From the NCBI GenBank assembly GCA_947589585.1, contig CANQCA010000049.1, positions 1 to 10,488 of the forward strand: DNA of 10,488 bases. Direction: 5' to 3'. Numbering within the stretch: position 1 is the stretch's first letter; every line of letters begins with the position of its first letter. Below, piece by piece: positions 4,254 to 10,488 of the stretch. Source of the DNA: an uncultured Clostridia bacterium. GTDB lineage: Bacteria > Bacillota > Clostridia > Christensenellales > Borkfalkiaceae. The notes beneath the pieces are model-generated. The model saw only the letters and a program-made list of their open reading frames with translations. It did no database searches and was not told the origin of the DNA. A program made the translations under genes and the position numbers.

Positions 4254-4652
4254 ATGGCTGTTTTTTGTTCACATTCCGAAGAAGAGACCTATTCCTTCGC
4301 AAGGGAGTTTGCGAAGACTTTGAAATCGGGCGATACCGTCCTCTTGGAAGGGGAGATGGGCGCGGGGAAGACCGTTCTTGCGAAGGGCCTTATCGCGGGC
4401 ATGGGTATCACGGATGAGGTCACGAGCCCCACTTACGCCTATGTCAACGAGTATGACGGGCGCGTCTTCCACTTCGATTGCTACCGCATTACAAGCGAGG
4501 CGCAGGCGCTCGGGCTGGGCCTTTCCGACTATTTCGAACGGGGCGGCGTGTGCATCGTCGAGTGGAGCGAAAATATCAAGGGCCTGCTTCCCGCAAATTG
4601 CAAACGCATCAAAATCGCGGGAAGGGGAAGCGAAAGGGAGATAGAATTTTGA
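4254..4652 (+). CDS. tsaE: tRNA threonylcarbamoyladenosine biosynthesis ATPase TsaE
   Basis: A 132-residue P-loop ATPase that works with TsaB and TsaD to make N6-threonylcarbamoyladenosine at position 37 of ANN-decoding tRNAs; its ATPase cycle is thought to reset the TsaBD complex. The Walker A motif is GEMGAGKT (residues 33-40), followed by the family blocks SPTYAYVNEY, FHFDCYRI and VCIVEWSENI. The length is typical. The start is set by the N-terminus (MAVFCSHSEEET), which aligns with the usual MxVF-x-S-x-SEEET opening; no Shine-Dalgarno precedes it and the promoter ends eight bases upstream, so the message is predicted to be leaderless. It is the first gene of an operon with tsaB, rimI, a hydrolase and a murF-like gene; its stop overlaps the tsaB start. 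Confidence 0.95.
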   Translation: MAVFCSHSEEETYSFAREFAKTLKSGDTVLLEGEMGAGKTVLAKGLIAGMGITDEVTSPTYAYVNEYDGRVFHFDCYRITSEAQALGLGLSDYFERGGVCIVEWSENIKGLLPANCKRIKIAGRGSEREIEF

Positions 4653-5248
4653 AATTTCTTGTCATCGATACGAGCGGAAAGCGGCTCACCGTCGCCGCGC
4701 AAAACGGGGAAGAAGTGGCGATCAGCGACGAGAACTGCGCGATGCAGCATTCCGTCGAGCTCTTCCCCGCCATCCAAAGGACGATGGATCGGCTCTCCCT
4801 TACCCTTAAGGATTGCGACTTTCTCGCCTGCGCCGTGGGGCCGGGCTCCTTTACGGGCATCCGCATCGGCATTTCCGCCGTCAAGGGGATGTGCTTCGGG
4901 GCAGACAGATCGGCGCTTCCCATCACCTCTCTCGATGCGATCGCATATGCTGTAAGAGCGCAGGATAAGATCGCCGCCGTCGACGCCGGGCACGGATATC
5001 TCTATGCGAAGGGTTACGGCGCGGCGCACCTTTCTGCAGGCTACTACATGGCTGAGGAAGTGCTCTCCCTCTCGAAAGCCTCGAACGCCCCAATTCTCTC
5101 CGCGGAAGAGCTTCCCTACGGTGCACAGATCGTGCGCGCCGCGGAAGGGCTCCTCGCCTATTGCAGGGCGCATGCGGGGGAAGCGGGCAGTGCCGACGCT
5201 CTGGCAGCATTGTATCTTCGAAAATCCAACGCGGAGGAAGGGAGATGA
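4649..5248 (+). CDS. tsaB: tRNA threonylcarbamoyladenosine biosynthesis protein TsaB
   Basis: A 199-residue ASKHA-fold protein, the non-catalytic partner that dimerises with TsaD in t6A formation. It begins KFLVIDTSGKRLTVA, the phosphate-1-like strand of the fold, and carries the TsaB signature AVGPGSFTGIRIG (62-74) and SLDAIA near residue 92. I place the start at TTG 4649, which overlaps the TGA of tsaE and follows GGGAG at 4636-4640 by eight bases; the longer upstream frame overlaps tsaE and has no family resemblance. At 199 residues it is shorter than the roughly 230 usual for TsaB, mainly in the C-terminal half, which agrees with the variability of that part. The ATG of rimI overlaps its stop, so translation is likely coupled. 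tsaD is not in the window. Confidence 0.93.
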   Translation: MKFLVIDTSGKRLTVAAQNGEEVAISDENCAMQHSVELFPAIQRTMDRLSLTLKDCDFLACAVGPGSFTGIRIGISAVKGMCFGADRSALPITSLDAIAYAVRAQDKIAAVDAGHGYLYAKGYGAAHLSAGYYMAEEVLSLSKASNAPILSAEELPYGAQIVRAAEGLLAYCRAHAGEAGSADALAALYLRKSNAEEGR

Positions 5249-5676
5249 ACGGCCGCGCATGGAAAATGGACGATCTTGACGCGATCGCCGCCCTCGAGGA
5301 GGAGTGTTTTCCCGACCCTTGGAACCGCCGCATGCTCGCCGATTCCTTCCTCTCGGAGGGGTTTCACGGCGTTCTTATCGAGGAAGAAGGTGTCCTCGTC
5401 GGGTACGGCGGGATGCGGATAATTTTAGATGAGGCCGAGATCGAGCTCATTGCCGTGAGCGAAATGTACCGCCGCTGCGGCCGCGGAACGGAAATCATGG
5501 AAGATCTTTTCTCGATCGCAAAACAATGCGGCGTGAAGCGGGTCTTTCTCGAGGTGCGCGTCTCCAACGCAAGCGCGCAGATGCTCTATCTGAAGTGCGG
5601 CTTTTATGGGCTCTACTGCCGCACGCGTTACTATCCCGACGGGGAGGACGCCATCGTCATGGCAAGGGAGCTCTGA
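5245..5676 (+). CDS. rimI: Ribosomal protein alanine N-acetyltransferase RimI-like
   Basis: A 143-residue GNAT-fold acetyltransferase. RimI enzymes transfer acetyl from acetyl-CoA to the N-terminal amine of ribosomal protein S18, and the gene commonly sits beside tsaB. The acetyl-CoA pyrophosphate loop R-x-x-G-x-G is RRCGRG (76-81), preceded by the beta-4 strand ELIAVSEMYR. The C-terminal blocks VFLEVRVSNASAQMLYLKCGF and YYPDGEDAIVM are characteristic of the family. The start ATG 5245 overlaps the tsaB stop as ATGA, with GGAGGAAGGGAG just upstream as ribosome binding site. The exact protein substrate cannot be read from sequence, so RimI activity is assigned by family and position. Confidence 0.92.
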   Translation: MNGRAWKMDDLDAIAALEEECFPDPWNRRMLADSFLSEGFHGVLIEEEGVLVGYGGMRIILDEAEIELIAVSEMYRRCGRGTEIMEDLFSIAKQCGVKRVFLEVRVSNASAQMLYLKCGFYGLYCRTRYYPDGEDAIVMAREL

Positions 5677-5677
5677 G

Positions 5678-6385
5678 TTGCACCTTTCCTACCTTCAGCG
5701 CGGCGAGGGAAGAGACCTTCTCATGCTGCACGGATACCTTGCAAGCAAGGAAAGCTTCTATCCGCAGATCGAATATTTTTCGAGGTTCTACCGCGTCACT
5801 GCACTCGACTTCGCGGGCATGGGTGGGGCGGAAAGGCTGCAGAGCGCATATTCTGTCGATGATTATGCAGACTGGACGCTCGCGGCTCTTAAGGAGCTGA
5901 AGATAGAGTTTCCCCTCCTTCTCGCCCACTCCTTCGGGGGAAGGGTCGCAATCAAGCTTTTGTCCCGCGCCGATTATTTCGACCGCGCCGCCCTTATCGG
6001 CTGCGCAGGGATCGTAAAGAAGCGGACGCTTTCCTATAAACTCAGGGTGGAAAGCTACCGTATCGCAAAAAAATTTGCCCCGAAGTACGCCGAGGCGCAT
6101 TTCGGGAGCACGGAATACAGGACGCTTTCCCCTCTCATGCGGGAGAGCTACAAAAAAATCGTCAACGAGGACCTTCGCGAGGACGCAAAAAGCATTCGCC
6201 GCCCCGTGCTCTTTCTCGTCGGGGCGAAGGACGAGGAGACCCCCGTCTCCTCGGTTCGGATCCTGCACGCCGCCGTGAAGGGTTCGAAGATGTTGACCTT
6301 TGAAAATTGCGGCCACTTTGCCCATCTCGACGATCCGCTCGCCGTATCGCTTGCCGTGGAGGAATTTTTTCATGCCGACCTATGA
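5678..6385 (+). CDS. Alpha/beta hydrolase fold protein
   Basis: A 235-residue cytoplasmic protein of the alpha/beta hydrolase superfamily. The oxyanion segment LLMLHGYLAS (14-23) is followed by ALDFAGMGGAE, the nucleophile elbow AHSFGG (83-88, Ser85; the usual first Gly is Ala), the acid in LVGAKDEETP (Asp185) and the base in NCGHFAHLDDP (His213), so the triad is complete. A cap of about 60 residues lies between 112 and 170. No signal peptide is present. The start is taken as TTG 5678, two bases after the rimI stop and preceded by AAGGGAG; the longer upstream frame overlaps rimI. It overlaps the next gene by 14 bp. The substrate is unknown; its place between t6A and cell-wall genes does not define it. 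Confidence 0.88.
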   Translation: MHLSYLQRGEGRDLLMLHGYLASKESFYPQIEYFSRFYRVTALDFAGMGGAERLQSAYSVDDYADWTLAALKELKIEFPLLLAHSFGGRVAIKLLSRADYFDRAALIGCAGIVKKRTLSYKLRVESYRIAKKFAPKYAEAHFGSTEYRTLSPLMRESYKKIVNEDLREDAKSIRRPVLFLVGAKDEETPVSSVRILHAAVKGSKMLTFENCGHFAHLDDPLAVSLAVEEFFHADL

Positions 6386-7961
6386 AACCTATCTCATCGT
6401 CGCGGCGCATGCCATCGCTTTGGCATGCTTGCTTTTGCCTGCGGCGCTCCCTCTTCTCGGCATCCTGCAGCAGGAGGGGTACAGCGGACGGGGGACGTTT
6501 CGCTGGTTCTATAAGAAGGGGAACATTTTAAGAAGAAGATATTCTCTCCTCACGCTCGCGCTCATCCTGATTACGGCGCTGCTTTCCGTCTGCTTCTCCT
6601 TTGCGGGGACGGAGCTCGCCCTTCTCGTCGCAACGGCGGGCTACGTCGGCATCTGCGTCGTGTTCATCTATTCCTTCCGCTTAGCGCTGAAGGTCCCCTT
6701 TAAGTTCACCAATCGCGGAAAACGGCTGTATGCCTGCCTGTTTCTTCTCACCTTCGGCGTGCTTTTCGGCGCGGGGTGCGGGCTGTATTTTGCGGCGGAC
6801 GCCATCGGGGGAAGGATCGCCCATGCGCTTGTGCGCGCTTTGCCGCTCTCGCTCATGCCCCTTGCAATGCCCGCCCTTCTGATCGCGGCGAACTCTGTCA
6901 TGAAGAGTTACGAGGTCCCGCACAGCCGGAAATTTTTGAAGCGCGCGAAGAGGATGCTCGCGGAGAGCAGTTGCACCAAGGTGGGGATCACGGGCTCCTT
7001 CGGCAAGACGAGCGTCAAGCACTTCGCCCATGCCATTCTCTCCCAAAAATATAAAGTGATCGCCTCGCCCGCCTCCTTCAACACGCCGCTCGGCATCGCG
7101 CGGTGCGTCTCGAAAGGGGGGCTCGACTGCGACATTTTCCTCGCCGAAATGGGGGCGCGCCAGACGGGAGATATCGCCGAGCTCTGCGACATGGTATGCC
7201 CCGAATACGCCGTCGTCACGGGAATTTGCGCGCAGCATCTCGAAACGTTCGGCAGCATCGCCGCCATCGCGCGGGAGAAAGGCGTCCTTGCGCGCTATGC
7301 GCAGCATTCCGTCATCGGCGCCACGGCGAGCGGCCTTGCGGGGGAGAATTCTCTCCTCGAGGGCAGGGATTTCGCGGCGGAAAACATCGTCTGCACGACG
7401 AAGGGGACGGATTTCGACCTGCGTATCAAGGAGCATAAAACGCGCGTACACACCGACCTTTTGGGAAAGCATGCGGCGGAGGATATCGCCCTCGCCGCGG
7501 CGCTCTCCTTCCTTCTCGGCATGACGGCAGAGGAGATCGCCTCTGCCCTTCCCGCCATCACGCCCGTTCCGCACCGCCTCGAGCTGTGGGAGAAGAACGG
7601 CCTGTATATTTTGGACGATTCCTACAATTCCAACGTGCTCGGCGCACACGATGCCGTGGATACGTTGAAGCTCTTCGAGGGGAAGAAATATGTCGTCACG
7701 CCCGGGCTCGTGGAGCTCGGCGAGCTTGAAGAGAAGGAAAACGCCTCGCTCGGGGCGACGTTCGTCGGCCTCGACGGCGTCATCCTCGTCGGGGAGACGC
7801 TCATTCTCGCCGTGCGCAAAGGCTATCTCGACGCGGGCGGCGACGATGCCCTCCTCACCGTCGTGCCCACCCTCAAAAAGGCGCAGGAGATCCTCGCGGA
7901 AAAGCTCACGGAGGGCGACGCCGTGCTCTTTTTGAACGATCTGCCCGATAAATATCTTTGA
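6372..7961 (+). CDS. murF: MurF-like Mur ligase with N-terminal membrane domain
   Basis: A 529-residue protein in two parts. Residues 1-175 contain about five hydrophobic segments (near 8-32, 59-77, 82-106, 119-141 and 153-173). From about 200 there is a Mur ligase core: ATP loop TGSFGKTS (207-214), magnesium-binding Glu259 in LAEMGA, His289 in AQHLETF, the HRLE block (401-404) and a MurF-like DDSYNSN (415-421), then VVTPGLVELG. MurF joins D-Ala-D-Ala to the UDP-MurNAc-tripeptide. Classic MurF is about 450 residues with a soluble substrate-binding N-terminal domain; here that domain is replaced by membrane segments, a form I know from Clostridia. ATG 6372 follows GGAGGA at 6358-6363. ddl lies 60 bp downstream, supporting the D-Ala-D-Ala role, though a different amide ligation cannot be excluded. 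Confidence 0.85.
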   Translation: MPTYETYLIVAAHAIALACLLLPAALPLLGILQQEGYSGRGTFRWFYKKGNILRRRYSLLTLALILITALLSVCFSFAGTELALLVATAGYVGICVVFIYSFRLALKVPFKFTNRGKRLYACLFLLTFGVLFGAGCGLYFAADAIGGRIAHALVRALPLSLMPLAMPALLIAANSVMKSYEVPHSRKFLKRAKRMLAESSCTKVGITGSFGKTSVKHFAHAILSQKYKVIASPASFNTPLGIARCVSKGGLDCDIFLAEMGARQTGDIAELCDMVCPEYAVVTGICAQHLETFGSIAAIAREKGVLARYAQHSVIGATASGLAGENSLLEGRDFAAENIVCTTKGTDFDLRIKEHKTRVHTDLLGKHAAEDIALAAALSFLLGMTAEEIASALPAITPVPHRLELWEKNGLYILDDSYNSNVLGAHDAVDTLKLFEGKKYVVTPGLVELGELEEKENASLGATFVGLDGVILVGETLILAVRKGYLDAGGDDALLTVVPTLKKAQEILAEKLTEGDAVLFLNDLPDKYL

Positions 7962-8021
7962 TAGATTGCAGAAATAAGCCCTTCACCAAAGAGGAAAAAA
8001 TTTCTCGGAGGTGATTTTTTT

Positions 8022-9122
8022 ATGCGAAAAAACATTGCCGTATTTTTCGGCGGGAATTCAAGCGAGCGCGAGATCTCCGTCATCACGGGGCTTCTCGCCG
8101 TCAACCTCTTAAGAAGCACAATATATAACATCATTCCCGTCTATTTGTTGCCGGACGGGGGAATGGTGACTGCGGCTTATAAGAGCCCCGCCGATTTCCG
8201 CAAGGGGGCAAACGTCAGAAAGACACCCGTGCGCCTCGGGAAAAGCTGCCTTCTCTATGGGAAGCGTGAAAAAAAGATGCTTCCCATCGACTGCGCCCTC
8301 AACTGCTGCCACGGCGGGCTCGGCGAGGACGGCACTCTCTCCGCCCTTCTTACATATTATAAGATACCGTCGGCATCGCCCGAGGCACCCATGTCCGCGA
8401 TCGGCATGGATAAAACGCTGTCCAAGATCATGGCGAAGGGGCTCGGCGTTCCCACCGTGCGTAGCTTTTCCGTCACCGAAAAGGCGTGGCAGGAGCGGGA
8501 AAATATCATAAAAGAGGCGGCCAATTTCGGCTATCCGCTCATCGTAAAGCCCGCAAAGCTCGGATCGAGCATCGGCATCAAAGTCGCAAAGGATGAAGAG
8601 GAACTTGTAAGCGCGTTGGAGCTTGCCTTCCGTCTCGACGGCGCCGCACTCCTTGAGGAGTATCTCAAAGACAAGCGCGATATCAACTGCGCCGCATACA
8701 TGGCAGGCGGCGAAACCGTCCTCTCCTCCCTCGAGGAGGTGTTTTCCGACGAGGAGATCCTCACCTTTTCCGAGAAATACGAGCCCCACGCAGGGCGGCA
8801 CAGCCAAATGCCCGCCGACCTTCCCGAGGAACTCGCCGAAAGCATCCGCGGCTACACTAAAACCATCTATGAGGCGCTCGGCGGCAGGGGCGTGGTCCGC
8901 GCGGATTTTCTCGTTGCGGGCGGTAACGTCTATTTCAACGAGCTCAACACCGTGCCCGGTTCGCTTGCCTGCTACCTCTTCGGGAGGAGCCTTACCGAGA
9001 ACAAGTACTTTCTTCTTACCCTCATCGAGGAAGCGCTCAAAAATCCGCCCCGCGAGAAGGAGACGATCACTTCGGGCATTCTGGAGGAAGACCTCTTCTC
9101 CGGGAAGGGGCGGAAGCGGTAA
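8022..9122 (+). CDS. ddl: D-alanine-D-alanine ligase
   Basis: A 366-residue ATP-grasp ligase that condenses two D-alanines for the peptidoglycan stem. Visible motifs are FFGGNSSEREIS (8-19, with Glu15 for the first D-Ala), HGGLGEDGT (97-105), the ATP-binding KPAKLGSSIGI (176-186) and the magnesium site ADF (294-296) with FNELNTVPGS (305-314). The loop tyrosine that distinguishes D-Ala-D-Ala from D-Ala-D-lactate ligases appears retained in SEKY (250-253), so depsipeptide activity is not expected. The loop after it (EPHAGRHSQMPADL) differs from E. coli DdlB and resembles a clostridial subgroup. The start ATG 8022 has an exceptionally full Shine-Dalgarno, GGAGGTGAT (8007-8015). No separate promoter is evident in the 60 bp after murF, so read-through from the tsaE operon is likely. 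Confidence 0.94.
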   Translation: MRKNIAVFFGGNSSEREISVITGLLAVNLLRSTIYNIIPVYLLPDGGMVTAAYKSPADFRKGANVRKTPVRLGKSCLLYGKREKKMLPIDCALNCCHGGLGEDGTLSALLTYYKIPSASPEAPMSAIGMDKTLSKIMAKGLGVPTVRSFSVTEKAWQERENIIKEAANFGYPLIVKPAKLGSSIGIKVAKDEEELVSALELAFRLDGAALLEEYLKDKRDINCAAYMAGGETVLSSLEEVFSDEEILTFSEKYEPHAGRHSQMPADLPEELAESIRGYTKTIYEALGGRGVVRADFLVAGGNVYFNELNTVPGSLACYLFGRSLTENKYFLLTLIEEALKNPPREKETITSGILEEDLFSGKGRKR

Positions 9123-9127
9123 AAAAA

Positions 9128-9154
9128 GTCATGCCGAGTAAGTCGAGGCATGAC
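9128..9154 (+). terminator. Hairpin just after ddl, possible terminator
   Basis: GTCATGCC (9128-9135) pairs with GGCATGAC (9147-9154), with an 11-base loop, six bases after the ddl stop. The following GGAAAATAAG lacks a T-run, so it may work with the next hairpin or protect the 3' end. Confidence 0.5.
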
Positions 9155-9163
9155 GGAAAATAA

Positions 9164-9192
9164 GCCGCGGGCGGCAATTTGCCGCCCGCGGC
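9164..9192 (-). terminator. Strong GC hairpin between convergent ddl and the peptidase gene
   Basis: A perfect 12-bp stem, GCCGCGGGCGGC (9164-9175) with GCCGCCCGCGGC (9181-9192), and a five-base loop. On the minus strand it is followed by TTATTTTCC, making it a reasonable terminator for the peptidase gene, which ends 17 bp away; it may also stop plus-strand read-through from ddl. Confidence 0.75.
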
Positions 9193-9208
9193 GCTTCTAT
9201 ATCCGCGT

Positions 9209-9931
9209 TCAATTTCTCCTGCGCGTGTTGGCGAGGACGATAATGAGTACTCGCAAAAAGTAGATGAGGGAGATGAGCATGGAGGCGACATAGGTCATCG
9301 CCGCCGCGGAGAGAACTTTTCTCACGCCCACAGCCTCTTCCTTTTGGAGAATGCCGTCCTCTAAAAGCATCTTCTTAGCACGGCGGGAGGCGTTGAACTC
9401 CACGGGGAGCGTCACGAGCATGAAGAGAACGGACGTGCTGTAGAGCCCGATCCCCACATACATGAGGATGCGGCCGACTTCAAAATCCGTCGAAAGATAT
9501 AAAATGTCGAGCAGGATGCCGATGAGAATGAGGGGAAGGGCGAGCCGCGAGCCGATGTTCGCAATGGGAACGAGCACGTTTCTGATCTTATAGGGGATAT
9601 AGCCCTTTTTCTTCTGCATCACATGCCCGACCTCATGCGCGGCAACCGCAACTGCAGCGACGGATGCGGACCCGTAAGTACTCTCCGAGAGGTTGACGAT
9701 GCGCTTGGAAGGGTCGTAGTGGTCGGAGAGCATTCCCCGCACTCTCCCCACGGCGATATCGTTCACGCCGCGGTTTTTCATCAGCCGCACGGCGGTATCG
9801 TAGCCCGTCATGCGGGAAGAGTTCGGCACGCGGTCGTATTTGGAAAACGTCGAATGCACCTTCGCACTCGCGTACGCCGACAGCGCCATAAACGGAATGA
9901 GGATCAGAAGGAAGAGAAAATATGAATACAT
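9209..9931 (-). CDS. Membrane-anchored zinc metallopeptidase, YugP-like
   Basis: A 240-residue membrane protein of the zinc-dependent neutral peptidase family represented by YugP in Bacillus. A hydrophobic N-terminal anchor (about 3-21) is followed by a soluble part with SDHYDPSKRIVNLSESTYGS and the zinc-binding HEVGH (99-103) in AVAVAAHEVGHVMQ, then two hydrophobic segments (about 123-145 and 150-175), a cytoplasmic-looking stretch EFNASRRAKKMLLEDG and a last membrane segment (about 206-232). The His pair binds zinc and Glu100 is the catalytic base; the substrate is not known. The start is ATG 9931, with AGAGGTG upstream; the longer frame from a TTG at 9964 lacks a ribosome binding site. It is convergent with ddl and stands alone. 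Confidence 0.9.
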   Translation of the reverse strand: MYSYFLFLLILIPFMALSAYASAKVHSTFSKYDRVPNSSRMTGYDTAVRLMKNRGVNDIAVGRVRGMLSDHYDPSKRIVNLSESTYGSASVAAVAVAAHEVGHVMQKKKGYIPYKIRNVLVPIANIGSRLALPLILIGILLDILYLSTDFEVGRILMYVGIGLYSTSVLFMLVTLPVEFNASRRAKKMLLEDGILQKEEAVGVRKVLSAAAMTYVASMLISLIYFLRVLIIVLANTRRRN

Positions 9932-9947
9932 ATCACACCTCTTATAT

Positions 9948-9953
9948 ATTGTA
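9948..9953 (-). promoter_or_regulatory. Possible -10 box of the peptidase gene
   Basis: TACAAT on the minus strand lies 16 bases upstream of the ATG. The best -35 candidate is a poor TTGCTT 19 bases further up. If used, the 5' untranslated region would be only about ten bases, just enough for the Shine-Dalgarno. Confidence 0.35.
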
Positions 9954-10007
9954 CCACGAAGCAATTTATTTTAAGCAACATAAACTGAATTTTTGTCATA
10001 CTTGCCC

Positions 10008-10166
10008 CGCGTCATGCTGAGCCGAATAAGATAGATGAAAACCGCGAGCTCATCCTCGAAGCATCCCGAACTACGAAGTCCGATGGGTCACCGCGTCATG
10101 CTGAGCCGAATAAGAAAGATGAAAACCGCGAGCCCATCCTCGAAGCATCCCGAACTACGAAGTCCG
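10008..10166. repeat. Two-copy tandem repeat, 75-bp unit with 84-bp period
   Basis: Bases 10008-10082 and 10092-10166 match at 73 of 75 positions (differences at the tenth base of AAGATAGATG-like and in GAGCTC versus GAGCCC); the copies are separated by ATGGGTCAC. Each begins CGCGTCATGCTGAGCCGAA and ends AACTACGAAGTCCG. Confidence 0.9.
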
Positions 10167-10222
10167 CGTTTTCATTCAAGGGATCCTTCGCGGATTGTCT
10201 TACGTGGGCTGCGTAGGGCCGT

Positions 10223-10238
10223 TTCGGCTCAGGATGAC
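10223..10238. repeat. Inverted partial copy of the repeat start
   Basis: TTCGGCTCAGGATGAC is the reverse complement of GTCATGCTGAGCCGAA (10011-10026, and again in the second copy) with one mismatch. The repeat cluster is therefore bounded by inverted ends, as in small non-autonomous elements or extended RNA hairpins. Confidence 0.7.
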
Positions 10239-10278
10239 GCAAATACCCTTGTTCCCACTCGGCTCACTTCGTTCGCCA

Positions 10279-10303
10279 CCCTCCCCCTTGTAGAGGGGTA
10301 GGG
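10279..10303. repeat. C/G-rich imperfect hairpin
   Basis: CCCT-C-CCCCT pairs with A-GGGG-T-AGGG around a TGTAG loop, nine pairs with one internal mismatch. No T-run follows. It looks like a second, different intergenic repeat type placed next to the first. Confidence 0.5.
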
Positions 10304-10381
10304 CTTACCTCTCATCCCGAGCCGATGGCTCTTGCTGTTCCTTACCCCCCATAAACGCGCGGCGGATCTTCCGAAAAACGA

Positions 10382-10410
10382 TTGCAAAGCGTAAAAAAAT
10401 TTGCTATACT
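10382..10410 (+). promoter_or_regulatory. Promoter of obg, predicted to give a leaderless mRNA
   Basis: TTGCAA (10382-10387), 17-bp spacer, TATACT (10405-10410). The ATG of obg begins seven bases after the last base of the -10 box, where transcription itself should start. Confidence 0.85.
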
Positions 10411-10416
10411 TTTTGC

Positions 10417-10488
10417 ATGGCAACGAACGGCTTTACCGATAAGGTCAAAATCAAACTCAAGGCGGGCAACGGCGGCGACGGGATGAAT
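10417..10488 (+). CDS. obg: GTPase Obg, first 24 codons (3' end outside window)
   Basis: The first 24 residues, MATNGFTDKVKIKLKAGNGG then DGMN, match the glycine-rich N-terminal Obg domain (usually M-F-x-D-x-V/A-K-I-x-V-K-A/G-G-x-G-G-x-G), just before the expected FRREK block. Obg is an essential GTPase that acts on the large ribosomal subunit and in stress control. The N-terminus has three extra residues ahead of the usual MF-D opening. No Shine-Dalgarno precedes ATG 10417, and the promoter spacing puts the transcription start on or beside the A of the start codon, so translation should be leaderless. The GTPase domain lies outside the window; the family call rests on this short but distinctive segment. 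Confidence 0.85.
   Translation, partial: MATNGFTDKVKIKLKAGNGGDGMN

Larger units (their letters stand above)
9932..10416. other. Intergenic region of repeats and hairpins between the peptidase gene and obg
   Basis: About 485 bases with no credible gene. It holds a two-copy tandem repeat (10008-10166), an inverted partial copy of its start (10223-10238), a C/G-rich imperfect hairpin (10279-10303) and the obg promoter. Reading frames across it merely translate the repeats. The composition resembles dispersed intergenic repeat elements common in Clostridia assemblies. Confidence 0.7.

Noticed and set aside
3703..4302. Minus-strand frame of 199 codons containing an internal repeated peptide block
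   Set aside because: The repeat is the reverse reading of the two duplicated promoters, no ribosome binding site precedes it, and it is Arg/Lys/Phe-rich in the way of antisense AT-rich DNA.
6681..7649. Long minus-strand frame of 322 codons
   Set aside because: It lies antisense to the murF-like gene, whose family motifs are all on the plus strand. Long antisense frames are expected in GC-rich codon-position-3 genes.
10008..10166. CRISPR array
   Set aside because: There are only two units, the unit is 75 bp with a 9-bp gap, and no cas genes are near. The layout is a tandem duplication.
10035..10301. Plus-strand frame with two copies of a Ser/Lys/Pro-rich peptide
   Set aside because: It is a translation of the 84-bp tandem repeat; there is no ribosome binding site and the composition is not protein-like.

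Overview
The window looks like chromosomal DNA from a Gram-positive, Clostridia-type bacterium (Bacillota). The indications are an FMN riboswitch with an attenuator ahead of an ECF-type riboflavin S component, a clostridial-type membrane-linked MurF-like ligase next to Ddl, a YugP-like zinc peptidase, strong GGAGG-type ribosome binding sites and near-consensus sigma-A promoters with 17 bp spacers. Housekeeping genes are GC-rich in codon position 3. The stretch from about 1840 to 4250 is visibly more AT-rich and behaves like an accessory island. I cannot name the genus.

Layout. (1) 1-865: the 3' end of hisS, followed 4 bp later by a thioredoxin gene. (2) 872-1835: a consensus promoter, FMN riboswitch, intrinsic terminator and ribU. 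(3) 1836-3640, accessory: strong hairpins, the 3' remnant of an IS30-like transposase, a possibly frame-disrupted small ORF, a 17-codon ORF written across an intrinsic terminator, a zinc-ribbon protein with a PD-(D/E)XK-like domain under a promoter whose -10 lies in a palindrome, and a convergent small basic protein sharing a bidirectional terminator with it. (4) 3641-4108: two apparent small-RNA genes in tandem, each with its own near-identical consensus promoter and its own intrinsic terminator. This is the most unusual part of the window. (5) 4217-7961: an operon tsaE, tsaB, rimI, alpha/beta hydrolase, murF-like gene with overlapping or abutting ends; ddl follows after 60 bp. (6) 9128-9931: strong hairpins between ddl and a convergent, membrane-anchored zinc metallopeptidase. 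(7) 9932-10416: non-coding DNA with an 84-bp-period tandem repeat, its inverted half and a C/G-rich hairpin. (8) 10417 to the end: the start of obg.

How the genes work together. tsaE and tsaB belong to the tRNA t6A37 pathway, and rimI is their usual neighbour; the usual fourth member, tsaD, is not in the window. The murF-like gene and ddl cover D-Ala-D-Ala synthesis and its attachment to the cell-wall precursor. ribU imports riboflavin and is switched off when FMN is plentiful. tsaE and obg share one promoter design: TTGCAA, 17 bp, TATAAT or TATACT, with the ATG only 6-8 bp after the -10 box and no Shine-Dalgarno. Both mRNAs are therefore predicted to be leaderless, unlike every other gene in the window.
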